Shown: positions 1 to 7,459, counted from the stretch's first letter. The stretch: DNA of 64,000 nucleotides from Sphingomonas aquatilis (GCF_014196115.1 NZ_JACIDB010000002.1:310001-374000); one strand, 5' to 3'. Numbers and translations are program-made. Notes: generated from the letters alone by a model not told the origin.

Positions 1-58
1 GATGCTGCTCGCCGACGCGAAGAAGATGGTGGAGGAGATCGTCAAGGCGCTCGACTGA
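1..58 (+). CDS. C-terminal end of an unidentified gene
   Basis: Only the last 18 codons, ending in TGA at 56-58, are inside the window. They read as an amphipathic, Lys/Glu-rich helix (ADAKKMVEEIVKALD) typical of a soluble protein C-terminus. The fragment is too short to name a family. An inverted repeat (CTCCATTT at about 73-80, AAATGGAG at about 116-123) lies just downstream and could be a weak hairpin or an operator for the next gene. Confidence 0.5.
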   Translation, partial: MLLADAKKMVEEIVKALD

Positions 59-239
59 TGGTGTCGGCTGTCTCCATTTTGGATGTAATTGGCATTTGGG
101 CGCCATTTACCTCGGAAATGGAGGTGACTGACCGCGATCCCGCCCCCGGCCCGCGTATCGTGCCGCCATGGGGAAGGCGACGTTTACCGAATGGGCGGGG
201 CAGGGCGGTGCCGGCTGCTACAGGCACCGCGGCCGCGCG

Positions 240-1181
240 ATGCTGCTGATCGCCGACAGCGACATGGGCGCTGCCGCCGACGCAGCGATCGCCGCCGCCG
301 GGGGACGGCCCTTGCGGCGCATCGCCTGGGCCGATGTGGAGGCGGGTCTCGCCGCCGTCGTCGCCGCGCCCGTCGTGCTGGCGGAGGCGGGCGGCGTGGC
401 TCCCGAACGGCTGGAACAGGCGCTGCCCACGCTCTGCCGCTTCCTCGACGCCATGGAGACGCGCGGCGTCGTCACCTTCGGGCCGGACCAGATCGATCTC
501 GTCGCCCGCCATTTGATGGGTGCCCCCGTCGAATTGCTCTGCGACGCCACCATCCCGCAGCGCGCGCTGGCGCTGGCCCAGGCGGCACTGCCCCGGGCGC
601 TGATGCTGAACGACAGCATGCCCGACCGGGTCGAGGACGATCGCCACGCCTACAATCCGCAGGGCTCCGAATCCGACGACCAGCACATCCGCCGCATGGC
701 CGAAGGGATCGCGCAAATCTCACGCATCACCGCCGGCCTCCTCTCCCATACCGCGCCGACGGAGGGTGCCCCGGGCACCCGCGACCTCGCCGACCGCCGC
801 CGCAGCTTCGCAAGCGAGCCTGCGCCCGGCGGTCAGGTCGTCACGCCGCAGGAGGTGCGCCGCGTCATCCAGTTGCGCCAATCCCGCAGCCGCTTCTTCG
901 GCCAGTTCATCGGCGAGGGCCTGTTCGAGGACCCGGCGTGGGACATGCTGCTCGACCTGTTCGCCGCCGAGCTGGAGGGCAATCGCGTCAGCGTGTCCAG
1001 CCTGTGCATCGCCGCCGGTGTCGCGCCGACCACCGCGTTGCGCTGGATCGCCCGCATGACCGACATGGGCCTGTTCGTCCGCCACCCCGACCCCGTCGAC
1101 CGCCGCCGCGCCTTCATGACCCTGTCGCCGCGCGCCAGCGAGGCGATGCGCGCCTATCTGGTGGCGGCGCGGAAGGCGTGA
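240..1181 (+). CDS. winged-helix (MarR-like) DNA-binding protein
   Basis: This is probably a transcription regulator. The C-terminal 90 residues form a winged helix: a helix-turn-helix (VSSLCIAAGVAPTTALRWI), then MTDMGLFVRHPDPVDRRR as recognition helix exit and basic wing. The N-terminal part starts MLLIADSD and looks like a degenerate receiver-like or alpha/beta sensor domain, with no clear catalytic residues. The ATG at 240 is chosen because the fold starts there; an in-frame ATG at 168 would add 24 low-complexity residues, and neither has a good ribosome site. A similar wHTH architecture occurs at the other edge of the window (63447-64000). Ligand and targets are unknown. Confidence 0.7.
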   Translation: MLLIADSDMGAAADAAIAAAGGRPLRRIAWADVEAGLAAVVAAPVVLAEAGGVAPERLEQALPTLCRFLDAMETRGVVTFGPDQIDLVARHLMGAPVELLCDATIPQRALALAQAALPRALMLNDSMPDRVEDDRHAYNPQGSESDDQHIRRMAEGIAQISRITAGLLSHTAPTEGAPGTRDLADRRRSFASEPAPGGQVVTPQEVRRVIQLRQSRSRFFGQFIGEGLFEDPAWDMLLDLFAAELEGNRVSVSSLCIAAGVAPTTALRWIARMTDMGLFVRHPDPVDRRRAFMTLSPRASEAMRAYLVAARKA

Positions 1182-1230
1182 GTGCGCTTCCCTCTTGCGA
1201 TTCCGCTCCGGCTTTGGCAGGGCGGACATC

Positions 1231-1278
1231 CCCGAGAGGGGGCGCTTAGCTCAGTTGGTAGAGCATCTCGTTTACACC
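1231..1278 (+). repeat. attL, 48-bp direct repeat
   Basis: Identical to 43519-43566. It comprises 9 nt of leader plus tRNA nucleotides 1 to 39, ending within the anticodon arm after TTTACACC. Sequence diverges immediately after (CCGCACG here, GAGAGGG at attR). The crossover must lie inside this repeat. Confidence 0.93.
1240..1278 (+). pseudogene. 5' half of tRNA-Val left by prophage integration
   Basis: Acceptor 5' strand, D arm and the anticodon loop of tRNA-Val(TAC) are present, but everything 3' of the loop is replaced by phage sequence. This copy cannot make a tRNA. It keeps the original chromosomal leader, so a promoter upstream would now fire into the prophage. Confidence 0.9.
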
Positions 1279-1307
1279 CCGCACGCCAAGATGGCTGTGA
1301 CCCGCAG

Positions 1308-1325
1308 AAACCCTAGGGTTTTTGG
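1308..1325 (+). other. palindrome with T run just inside attL
   Basis: AAACCCTAGGGTTT followed by TTT is a perfect 14-nt palindrome 30 nt inside attL. With no unpaired loop it is a poor hairpin as DNA, but an RNA with a small opened loop plus T run could stop transcription arriving from the truncated tRNA promoter. Weak evidence. Confidence 0.3.
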
Positions 1326-1332
1326 CGCTTGG

Positions 1333-1360
1333 CCTTCGGGACTTCGGGAATAGTCCGGGA
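1333..1360 (+). promoter_or_regulatory. candidate integrase arm-type sites, left
   Basis: Three CTTCGGGA/TCCGGGA units occur in tandem (1334-1341, 1342-1349, 1353-1360). The last 18 nt (1343-1360) match 43411-43428 near attR with one mismatch and the same orientation. Repeats shared only by both flanks of an att pair are typical of integrase arm or Xis sites. No other copy was noticed in the window. Confidence 0.5.
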
Positions 1361-1380
1361 GTTTATTCCGCGCGCACACT

Positions 1381-1396
1381 CCGATAACGTTATCGG
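1381..1396. promoter_or_regulatory. perfect 16-bp palindrome
   Basis: CCGATAACGTTATCGG is a perfect dyad with no spacer in a gene-free AT-richer stretch between attL and the first phage gene. It could bind a dimeric regulator or recombination accessory protein. The stretch 1279-1722 holds no convincing gene: short open frames on both strands lack ribosome sites and family resemblance. Confidence 0.45.
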
Positions 1397-1552
1397 TAGA
1401 CGGTTGGCTCACGCATGCACCGTAATACGAGGCAAATCTCGCATTCCAATGGTGCATGGGTTGCGATGTTCGTAGGGCGTACACACTTGGGTTCGGCAAG
1501 GCGTGGCATCGTGTGCGGCGATACGGTATTGGCATTTGTCACAAAAATCCGC

Positions 1553-1581
1553 TTGCAACGGCGCGGTGAAAATCCAATATT
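1553..1581 (+). promoter_or_regulatory. candidate promoter for the 1723 gene
   Basis: TTGCAA (1553-1558), a 17-nt spacer and AATATT (1576-1581) resemble a housekeeping promoter and point at the small gene starting at 1723, leaving a leader of about 135 nt. Assigned by spacing only. Confidence 0.35.
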
Positions 1582-1722
1582 GAATTGGCAGCGCAGTTCG
1601 AGTAGCGGGCGCGCAGCTAGTCCGGGTTTAACCGATCGTAAACGGGAACCCGGCTATCGACAAACGTGTTAGGTTTCCGTTCGCCATGGAGGCGGACGGA
1701 TTTTTGTTGGAAGGAGGCAGTC

Positions 1723-1929
1723 GTGGCAACCATGACAGAGCAGAAGAGCCTCGCCGATCGGTATGAGGCGATGGCAAAGGAAAGCGGCCTCGTCGACGTC
1801 AAATTCTTGGTCAGCAATCTGGCCGAAACGACGAACGAAGAGGTGTGTCGCGAAGTGAATGCGATGTATGCAGCGCTTGAGCGCAACGAATTCAAGGTAC
1901 TTGATTTCGGCGATCGCACGATCAACTGA
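1723..1929 (+). CDS. small hypothetical prophage protein (68 aa)
   Basis: Unrecognised acidic, mostly helical protein. The GTG at 1723 is preferred because AAGGAGG lies at 1711-1717 with a 5-nt gap; the ATG at 1732 is too far from it. Residues run from MTEQKSLADRY to LDFGDRTIN, without Cys pairs, membrane segments or a recognisable HTH. It has its own candidate promoter and a strong terminator at 1954-1983, so it forms a single-gene unit beside attL, where lysogenic-conversion or regulatory genes often lie. It may pair functionally with the ImmA-like gene that follows, but that is only context. Confidence 0.6.
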   Translation: MATMTEQKSLADRYEAMAKESGLVDVKFLVSNLAETTNEEVCREVNAMYAALERNEFKVLDFGDRTIN

Positions 1930-1953
1930 CCGTCTTTCCAGCAACTTGTCAGA

Positions 1954-1983
1954 AAGGCTCTACTGCGGTAGGGCCTTTTTTTT
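1954..1983 (+). terminator. rho-independent terminator
   Basis: A 10-bp stem (AAGGCTCTAC with GTAGGGCCTT, one G-T pair), TGCG loop and a run of eight or more T. It ends the 1723-1929 unit and lies 20 nt before the next start codon, so it either isolates the next gene or attenuates read-through into it. Confidence 0.85.
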
Positions 1984-2002
1984 ATCCTCTCGCGAGACCC
2001 TG

Positions 2003-2629
2003 ATGCAACCTGACATGGCTAAGCTGGCAACCGTGTTGAAAAAGGTCGACCAGGTTCGTGACGAGATCAAACGCTATTGCGTGGGCGCGCCTGGGCCAGC
2101 TTTAAGCGTGATGGATCTCCATTATGTAGTCCAGCAGATGTACGGACTGCGTATCGATATGATCGAAGTCGATTTCGCGGCTGTGCATTTCCAAGGAAAG
2201 GTTGAAAGGTACTCGGATAAGCATGCGCGTATTATTGTTCGCGCGAGTCTGTCTGAGCGGGAAAAGCGCTTGGTAACCGTGAAGGAGATCTGTCATCTCA
2301 TCATTGATGAGGAGGAGGATTGGTCCATTCATGGTACAGACACTATCGATGACCTGCTGGGTGAAGTTCTCCAGGTATCCCAAAATGGGACTGGGAATCA
2401 ATCGCCGACAAGTGCTTTGCACTCAGAACTGATGGCAATGATTGCGGCGGGTGAGCTCATGTATCCTGCTGAATATCGACCATCGGATATGCAGGACTTG
2501 GCTGATAAGAAAAGCACGCTGTCTGCCATTGCAGTTCAACATGACATGCCAGCATACGCTATCGCCCATATGCACAAGCATCATGCCCTGTTGGAGTCTG
2601 CGCGCCAGCAGCATGCTATCGCAGCCTGA
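2003..2629 (+). CDS. ImmA/IrrE-like protein with degenerate metalloprotease motif
   Basis: The central region (residues 36-110) resembles the M78 ImmA/IrrE fold: a helix (MDLHYVVQQMYGLRIDMI), beta strands, then the active-site helix. The expected HExxH is replaced by K94-E-I-C-H98, so the first zinc ligand is lost and peptidase activity is doubtful. Family members cleave phage or ICE repressors, often with an HTH partner; none is adjacent here. A helical C-terminus (residues 140-208) has no recognised family. The start at ATG 2003 follows the terminator by 20 nt and has only a weak ribosome site; an upstream frame through the previous gene is an overlap artefact. The region is AT-richer than the phage core. 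Confidence 0.6.
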   Translation: MQPDMAKLATVLKKVDQVRDEIKRYCVGAPGPALSVMDLHYVVQQMYGLRIDMIEVDFAAVHFQGKVERYSDKHARIIVRASLSEREKRLVTVKEICHLIIDEEEDWSIHGTDTIDDLLGEVLQVSQNGTGNQSPTSALHSELMAMIAAGELMYPAEYRPSDMQDLADKKSTLSAIAVQHDMPAYAIAHMHKHHALLESARQQHAIAA

Positions 2630-2663
2630 TCGCGAGGAAAGTGCTTCAAATCCGGAAGCTGTG

Positions 2664-3761
2664 TTAATCAGCCTTACGTGCTGATGCATGTTTGGTATTT
2701 GGTCTATCGACCCTGCTGACGTCGGAAGCATCGAGCGCATCCCGTACGTCGTCATCAGTGGCATGCGCGTAACGCAGCGTCGTCTTGATTGACTTGTGCG
2801 CTAGGGCGCGCTGGGCGGCCTTCAGGTTTCCCGTTGCGCGAAGGATGCGGGTGCCTCTTGTGTGGCGCAGATCGTGGAAGCGGAAATCCTCAACGCCGGC
2901 GTTGGCGAGGGCTGCGGCCCATGGTTTCCGGATTACTGTCGCCGTCATCGGATAGCGCTCACCCTTTTTCCGCGCCGGTTGTTTGCGGCCGAGCTTATCG
3001 ACAAACGCTGATTTCGTCCGGACGGCCTTATAGGTGAACACGAACGGGCCGACCTTTGGTTGGTTGGCAATGATGAGCAGCATGTCCTGGGTGAGCGGTC
3101 GACGGACGACGTCGCCGCCCTTAATGCGCGTGCCGGCGGTGCGCGCGCCGAGATCGACGTCGGACCAGCGAAGTCCCATCACCTCGCTTTTGCGCCATCC
3201 GGCCTTCAGCGCGAAATCGCAGAAGTCGTATAGGTCGCCCCGGATCTCTTCGAATAGCGCGGTCTCTTCCGCCGCGCTCAATTCGCGGGGTGCCTTGTCG
3301 ACCACCTTCAGCATGAGGGCGCCCCAGTCAGGCATTTCCCCGACGTCGTAGCGAGCCTTGGCGGCCCATCGCCAGATCGCGCGCCATACCTCGATCTCGC
3401 GATTGACGGACGCGTTGACCCGACCATTGCGGCGCTTCGCTACCAAGGCGAGCAGATCGCGCTGGGTGATTTCCGAAAGCAGTGCGCCCGCGCCTTGCGC
3501 CTCGATCAGGATGCCGATCGTCCGCTCGCTATCGTTCCACGACGGCAGATCGCCGGCCTTGTCCTCATACAGGCCGCAAGCCTCGTCGAGTGTGATGGGC
3601 GGGCGTGCGTTCCCGCCGTTGCGGGCCTTTGCCCGCTCGGTTTCCTCTACGCGTTCGGCCGCGCGCCGCGTCTTTGCCCCCGTCGATCCGTGAAAGCGAC
3701 GACCCTTCCAGACGAAGTCGAAGTGGAAATACGGCGAGTTTTTCGGCTTGTAGATAGACAT
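2664..3761 (-). CDS. int: tyrosine recombinase integrase
   Basis: Catalyses prophage integration and excision at tRNA-Val. 365 residues: an N-terminal arm-binding strand region (MSIYKPKNSPYFHFDFVWKG), a core-binding domain (about 55-155) and a catalytic domain with R190 (AGWRKSE), K214, H296-x-x-R299 (FHDLRH), H322 (LAHKSIKTT) and nucleophile Y331, so all catalytic residues are present. The start is the ATG at 3761, preceded by GGAAGG on the minus strand; longer upstream frames overlap the excisionase. It is the last gene of the leftward operon and lies 1.4 kb from attL with the 1723-2629 genes between, unlike the usual int next to attL. Confidence 0.95.
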   Translation of the reverse strand: MSIYKPKNSPYFHFDFVWKGRRFHGSTGAKTRRAAERVEETERAKARNGGNARPPITLDEACGLYEDKAGDLPSWNDSERTIGILIEAQGAGALLSEITQRDLLALVAKRRNGRVNASVNREIEVWRAIWRWAAKARYDVGEMPDWGALMLKVVDKAPRELSAAEETALFEEIRGDLYDFCDFALKAGWRKSEVMGLRWSDVDLGARTAGTRIKGGDVVRRPLTQDMLLIIANQPKVGPFVFTYKAVRTKSAFVDKLGRKQPARKKGERYPMTATVIRKPWAAALANAGVEDFRFHDLRHTRGTRILRATGNLKAAQRALAHKSIKTTLRYAHATDDDVRDALDASDVSRVDRPNTKHASARKAD

Positions 3762-3940
3762 TCGGGTGCCTTCCGGGCGCGGCTGGCGATGAACTCGTCG
3801 CAGTCCTCCGGCCGGTAGCGAATCTTGCGATCGGTAATTGCGACGTAACGAATGTGACCGTCCTGCCGGAGTCGGCGCAAGGTCTTCGTGCAGACGTGGA
3901 TGCGCTTGGCGGCTTCCTCGGGCGTCAGGAGCTCCATCAT
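3647..3940 (-). CDS. excisionase-like MerR/HTH_17 protein
   Basis: Small DNA-binding protein, likely the directionality factor (Xis). Residues 4-55 are a typical HTH_17 winged helix: LTPEEAAKRIHVCTKTLRRLRQ, then GHIRYVAITDRKIRYRPEDCDEFI. Position immediately upstream of int in the same operon is the classical place for xis. The frame continues through the int start (overlap 115 nt), and its last 35 residues are low-complexity basic, so the functional part is the first 60 residues. Its start overlaps the end of the upstream gene. Confidence 0.8.
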   Translation of the reverse strand: MMELLTPEEAAKRIHVCTKTLRRLRQDGHIRYVAITDRKIRYRPEDCDEFIASRARKAPECLSTSRKTRRISTSTSSGRVVAFTDRRGQRRGARPNA

Positions 3941-4398
3941 GCTGCCGCCCTCGCTTCATGAACCGCGCCCGCCGATCGCTCGACGTCCACCCTCAGGACG
4001 ATCCACGCGACGCCATGCCGGGTGCGCTGTAGCCAGGCCAGCGCCTCGTAGAGGTCGGCCAGCTGCGCGGCGCCTTCGTCGGCCGGCTTGCGCTTGGCGA
4101 TCATCCGCTGCCGCTCGGCCGCGCGCACGAGCTCGGCCTCCATCTCGAAGCTGTAGGCGCCGAACAAGTCTGTGTTCTCGTCCCACGCGGGGCAGGGTGG
4201 CCGAGCATGGTCCGTGATCCAGCGCCACTGGTCGACGATGCACCGCGCCAGCCGCAGGCCACGCTCGGCATCGGCCGGGGTGATCTTGTTCGCCCTGATT
4301 GCGGCCGGATAGCCTTCCTCCCGCCCGCGTAGCAGCGCCACCGCGGCGCGGCCGCAAAGGTGACGGTGCTGCGGGGCGGCGTAGACGGGAAGCGTCAA
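3937..4398 (-). CDS. hypothetical phage protein
   Basis: Unrecognised, about 153 residues, helical (LRLARCIVDQWRWITDH; AELVRAAERQRMIAKRK; LADLYEALAWLQRTRHG). The 3' end overlaps the excisionase start (TGA/ATG). The TTG at 4398 is proposed as start because it overlaps the preceding stop (TTGA), matching the coupling used across this operon, with GGCGAG upstream. An ATG at 4443 would overlap the previous gene by 49 nt. No catalytic motifs seen. Confidence 0.6.
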   Translation of the reverse strand: MTLPVYAAPQHRHLCGRAAVALLRGREEGYPAAIRANKITPADAERGLRLARCIVDQWRWITDHARPPCPAWDENTDLFGAYSFEMEAELVRAAERQRMIAKRKPADEGAAQLADLYEALAWLQRTRHGVAWIVLRVDVERSAGAVHEARAAA

Positions 4399-4706
4399 TT
4401 TTGCTCGCCTTTGCTCATCGCCATGCTGGCGCATTGCAGCCATGCGAAGTCGAGCGCCTGGTGCAGCGCTTCACGGGCGCTGTCCGGTGGGGTGTTGACG
4501 TGCATAGCGTAGGCGATCTGCACGATCGCCATGATCCCTCCCGTCCAAATGGCTTCCTCGGTGCTCCCTGTCTTCGGAGCTTTCCGCAAACGACGTAGGG
4601 TATGTTCGGTCCACGCTAAGCGCTCACGCTCGCAGGCTGCGTCATGAGCATCGTTTGGGTTGAACGGTCCCCAGCCGCTGGTGTCGATGTTCATGCGGCG
4701 GCTCAT
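4395..4706 (-). CDS. hypothetical phage protein (103 aa)
   Basis: Unrecognised early protein starting MSRRMNIDTSGWGPF. The ATG at 4706 shares one base with the previous stop (TGATG), supporting translational coupling. Predicted helices (DAACERERLAWTEHTLRRLRK; ALHQALDFAWLQCASMA), no metal or nucleotide motifs. Expressed in the leftward operon under the left operator. Confidence 0.65.
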   Translation of the reverse strand: MSRRMNIDTSGWGPFNPNDAHDAACERERLAWTEHTLRRLRKAPKTGSTEEAIWTGGIMAIVQIAYAMHVNTPPDSAREALHQALDFAWLQCASMAMSKGEQN

Positions 4707-5245
4707 CAGTCGATCGTCGCAACGTCGTTGCGCTCCAGCCACTGGTCGCGATCGTCGCCGAGGCGGCGGTCCATCTGCTCTTCGGTTTCGGGCCAAAGGT
4801 GCATGTCATGCACCAGCCGTTCGTAGGTGCAGTTCCACCAACAACGGATAAGGTTGTCGGGGTGCTTGTATCCGAGGATTTGCGCGGCGTGGAGAAAGTG
4901 CAGCTGAAAATGATGCGGCAGCGCGTCGAGTTCACGGAGATAACTGCTTACAAGATCATCCATAGCGACCTGCCAGCCGGTGCGATGGTCAACAGCTGTG
5001 GCGAAGAAGCTGGGACCTGTGAACGATCCTCCACCTTGTTCATGCGGTGTCTTTAAGATGCGACGATCCATCGCGGACAGCAGGACGCAGCGCCGATACC
5101 ACCGCACAAGCATCTTGGACGGACCGTATTTTGGCGTGCCATCGGGTCCGCGGATTGCGGTGAGCAGAACCGTCTGCTGCATCAGCGTCAGACTCGAAAC
5201 CCACGGTTGCAACACCGTGGTCAAATTCGTGCTTTCGGGTAGCAT
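4706..5245 (-). CDS. conserved hypothetical phage protein
   Basis: 179 residues. The segment LMQQTVLLTAIRGPDG followed by SKMLVRWYRRCVLLSAMD recalls a protein family I have seen in proteobacterial prophages, function unknown. The start at ATG 5245 lies 2 nt after the upstream stop. The C-terminus contains an aromatic-rich stretch (IRCWWNCTYERLVHDMHLWP) and ends acidic. No enzyme motif recognised. Confidence 0.7.
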   Translation of the reverse strand: MLPESTNLTTVLQPWVSSLTLMQQTVLLTAIRGPDGTPKYGPSKMLVRWYRRCVLLSAMDRRILKTPHEQGGGSFTGPSFFATAVDHRTGWQVAMDDLVSSYLRELDALPHHFQLHFLHAAQILGYKHPDNLIRCWWNCTYERLVHDMHLWPETEEQMDRRLGDDRDQWLERNDVATID

Positions 5246-5247
5246 TG

Positions 5248-5700
5248 TCACAGTTCCCAATGCTGAAGGTCTTCGTCGACCAGGGCGTGCGCGGCGTCGC
5301 GATCCCAAGGCAAGCTTGGGTGGCCGAAAGGGACGCCCAACACGTCGAGCGAGGCGCCGTAGGTGGCGTAAGCAAGCTCCATCGCCTGCTGGCGGCTGAT
5401 AGTGTTCACTCGGATGCCGAACAGCCAGCGGCTAGTTCGCCGACGGTAATGCTTCGCCATGTGGACGATGAAGCCGCTAATCTCAGCGTGCAATTCCGCG
5501 GAAACGGGTTGCTTTTGGCGCATCGCCTCTCGAACGATGGCGGCCAGCCAGACCCGGCCGTCGTCGTTCAGTTCTTCCCATTCGGCAGAAGCATAGGCCG
5601 AGACGACGGCGTGGCTGTCGACGATCGCCGCGGCCATCGCCATCTGCTCGATGGATGGCTGCTCGAAGCGCGGTAGGGTCGGAGCGGCATGCGTTACCAT
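5248..5700 (-). CDS. hypothetical phage protein (150 aa)
   Basis: Unrecognised. The ATG at 5700 overlaps the end of the preceding gene by 7 nt (ATGGTAA). Features are a helical middle (RVWLAAIVREAMRQKQPVS; EISGFIVHMAKHYRRRTSRW) and an acidic C-terminus (WDRDAAHALVDEDLQHWEL). No membrane segment or catalytic signature. Operon context only suggests an early role. Confidence 0.65.
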   Translation of the reverse strand: MVTHAAPTLPRFEQPSIEQMAMAAAIVDSHAVVSAYASAEWEELNDDGRVWLAAIVREAMRQKQPVSAELHAEISGFIVHMAKHYRRRTSRWLFGIRVNTISRQQAMELAYATYGASLDVLGVPFGHPSLPWDRDAAHALVDEDLQHWEL

Positions 5701-6209
5701 ACTGTTGCCCCCATTTCCTCTAGCCAGTTCGACCAGCGCCTGTCTGGAATGGCGTCGTACCGCGAGCGTCCATATTGACCGCGATCGTCCAAGCTGACGG
5801 AGCACAGCAGGCCGATTTCGCCGTCAAATCGGCGTCTGGCCGTCTTGGGAGCAATGCCATTGAGGATGCGCCATGCACGGACGGCCGAGCGGCTGCGTCC
5901 CACCTTTAGCGCAACCTGCCGGTCTCCCATGTCAGTGGCGAAAAGCGAGGTGCGACGGGCAGCGTCCGCAGCGTTTATCGTCGACGTGAGATGATGATGT
6001 GGAGGCAACTGCCGGCGTGTTCGCCACGCAGCGACCGCGTTTTTTGTCACGCCCTGGACAGCGGCAATGGCGGCGTCTGAGAGGCCGTCATCATATAATC
6101 TCATACGCTGCTGCTGCTTCGACTTCGGCAGCCCACGAATGCCGGGGCCAAGTCCCGCGATCATTCGGGAACGCCAGTTCGCGGATGCGCCGACGCTAAG
6201 TTGAGTCAT
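5694..6209 (-). CDS. two-HTH DNA-binding protein
   Basis: 171 residues with two consecutive homeodomain-like helix-turn-helix units: RLYDDGLSDAAIAAVQGV with TKNAVAAWRTR, and TDMGDRQVALKVGRS with RSAVRAWRILNG. Each has the small-residue turn and a basic recognition helix. The arrangement suggests a regulator or recombination accessory factor of the leftward operon. The start overlaps the upstream stop (ATGA at 6209-6206). The C-terminus is Trp/Arg-rich and unrecognised. Confidence 0.7.
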   Translation of the reverse strand: MTQLSVGASANWRSRMIAGLGPGIRGLPKSKQQQRMRLYDDGLSDAAIAAVQGVTKNAVAAWRTRRQLPPHHHLTSTINAADAARRTSLFATDMGDRQVALKVGRSRSAVRAWRILNGIAPKTARRRFDGEIGLLCSVSLDDRGQYGRSRYDAIPDRRWSNWLEEMGATVW

Positions 6210-6457
6210 GGCAGCACCGCTTTCACGGCCAAGCCGAGTGCGTTGAGGGCAAACTCTCGGCCATCGGTGCCCGCGCGGCTGATGGTCAGCGCCGGCCGTT
6301 TGGCTTTGCGGTGCTCCAGGCGTTTCGCGGCCGTCGATGCACAGCCGAGGGTGCAATATTGGTCGCTCAGGCCGCGGATCGTCAGACGCTGACCGATCGA
6401 CAGGCTGGCTGCGATCTTTCGCGGGTCCGCCGCGGGCTTGGTGCTGGAATGATCCAT
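6206..6457 (-). CDS. small hypothetical phage protein (83 aa)
   Basis: Starts MDHSSTKPAADPRKIAAS at ATG 6457, sharing one base with the upstream TAA. Contains SIGQRLTIRGLSDQYCTLGC, with two Cys four residues apart but no second pair, then a basic stretch and a helix. Function unknown; retained as real because of start-stop coupling on both sides. Confidence 0.6.
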   Translation of the reverse strand: MDHSSTKPAADPRKIAASLSIGQRLTIRGLSDQYCTLGCASTAAKRLEHRKAKRPALTISRAGTDGREFALNALGLAVKAVLP

Positions 6458-6927
6458 TAGAACCGCCCCATCGCCCATGCGCCGATGAAGCCCGATGCAA
6501 GCCAACCTGCGATCAGTATCGACGTCAGACTGCAAATCCGGCCCAGCGTTATGCTGGGGGCGGCGTCCGCCGGCTCGTGCAGGCCGTGCAACGTGCGGGC
6601 GTGAACAACGATCTCGGTGCCGTCGGGAGGCGTTGCCTCATCCATACGCCAGCGGCGGACTGCGGACCTGAGCCGTTCTGCGTTCGGGTCGGGCGCCAGG
6701 ACAACGGCTCTCCCCGGCTGACAGGCCGCGGCCACGTGTGCGCGAAGCGAAGCGGGAGGACGCCGCCTGCCCCCCGCGAGAGGGTCAACATCATCGACGC
6801 GGGTGATTTGCCGAGCGCTAATGAGGGGCCATACGCGCGGCTGCGGTAGCTCGTGACCTAAGCGCTTATAGAACGCCCCTAGCGACTTGTCGGCTTGCTC
6901 TCGGCTCAGGATCTGCGGTTGCGACAC
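6457..6927 (-). CDS. hypothetical protein with C-terminal membrane segment, first gene of the leftward operon
   Basis: 156 residues. The GTG start at 6927 is supported by GGGAGA with a 5-nt gap on the minus strand. The N-terminal part (SREQADKSLGAFYKRLGHELP) is soluble; the C-terminus has one hydrophobic segment (SLTSILIAGWLASGFIGAW), so it is likely tail-anchored in the inner membrane. It is the promoter-proximal gene next to the left operator, the position lambda uses for N and lysogenic conversion genes. No antiterminator motif is visible. A superinfection role is possible but not shown. Confidence 0.65.
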   Translation of the reverse strand: MSQPQILSREQADKSLGAFYKRLGHELPQPRVWPLISARQITRVDDVDPLAGGRRRPPASLRAHVAAACQPGRAVVLAPDPNAERLRSAVRRWRMDEATPPDGTEIVVHARTLHGLHEPADAAPSITLGRICSLTSILIAGWLASGFIGAWAMGRF

Positions 6928-6970
6928 GCTGTTCTCCCATCGGGCGGGATGCCCTGACGGGTGCTATATC

Positions 6971-7016
6971 TGCCAATATGGCATTTTTCGTCAATCGGAA
7001 AAATGCCATATTGGCA
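6971..7016. promoter_or_regulatory. left operators (two CI-type sites)
   Basis: Two TGCCA-N3-TGGCA sites, 6971-6983 (TGCCAATATGGCA) and 7004-7016 (TGCCATATTGGCA), lie in mirror orientation inside a 19-bp perfect inverted repeat (6971-6989 and 6998-7016) with an 8-bp centre. They sit between the leftward operon (start 6927) and the rightward gene at 7088, and share the consensus of the three sites flanking the repressor start, so they are the analogue of lambda OL. Confidence 0.85.
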
Positions 7017-7087
7017 TTAACCTAAATCGCGTGTTGCCAACCGTATTCGTTTTGTTCCACTTTCCTCGGGTCGATTGGGAGTGAGTC

Positions 7088-7459
7088 GTGGGCCAGAAGG
7101 TCGTGGAGTGGTGCCGGGCGACAAGTTTCGGGCTTCCTGTTGGACCATGGCGGTTTGGTCGCCGCGTCGCCCGTCAGGATCTGATCGATCAAGGGCTAGG
7201 CTCTTATGACGAATACGGCTGCTTCTACACGACGGTGCCTGGAGGCATGGATGTTCGCCGTGAATGGATGGAGTACGGTGAGGCGCAATCGTTAGCGCTG
7301 TCGGTGCAGCGCCGTCACGCGGCCGAAAACCTGAAACGAAGTGCCGTCACCGATGATAATCGTCGAGTGAATAGGGTTCGTCGATCGAGGAATAAGCCGG
7401 GCGGGGTCACCCTCGAACTGTTTGAAGGTAGCCTCGCCGTCAATAATCACGACGTATAA
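7088..7459 (+). CDS. hypothetical protein of the immunity region
   Basis: 123 residues, GTG start at 7088 behind GGGAGTGAG. Residues 10-65 look like a genuine folded domain (SFGLPVGPWRFGRRVARQD, LGSYDEYGCFYTTVPGGMDV). The last 56 codons run antisense into the 3' end of the repressor gene (overlap 168 nt) and are Arg/Asn-rich, so the functional protein may be shorter. It is transcribed away from the left operators and towards cI. Unknown function. Confidence 0.55.
   Translation: MGQKVVEWCRATSFGLPVGPWRFGRRVARQDLIDQGLGSYDEYGCFYTTVPGGMDVRREWMEYGEAQSLALSVQRRHAAENLKRSAVTDDNRRVNRVRRSRNKPGGVTLELFEGSLAVNNHDV

Noticed and set aside
191..1249. Arg/Pro-rich open frames covering the first host gene and many later ones
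   Set aside because: These are alternate frames of GC-rich genes: almost no hydrophobic residues, no ribosome sites, and complete overlap with recognisable proteins.
1272..1672. Two overlapping open frames on opposite strands between attL and 1723
   Set aside because: No ribosome site, no family resemblance, and they cover the palindrome and candidate promoter region.
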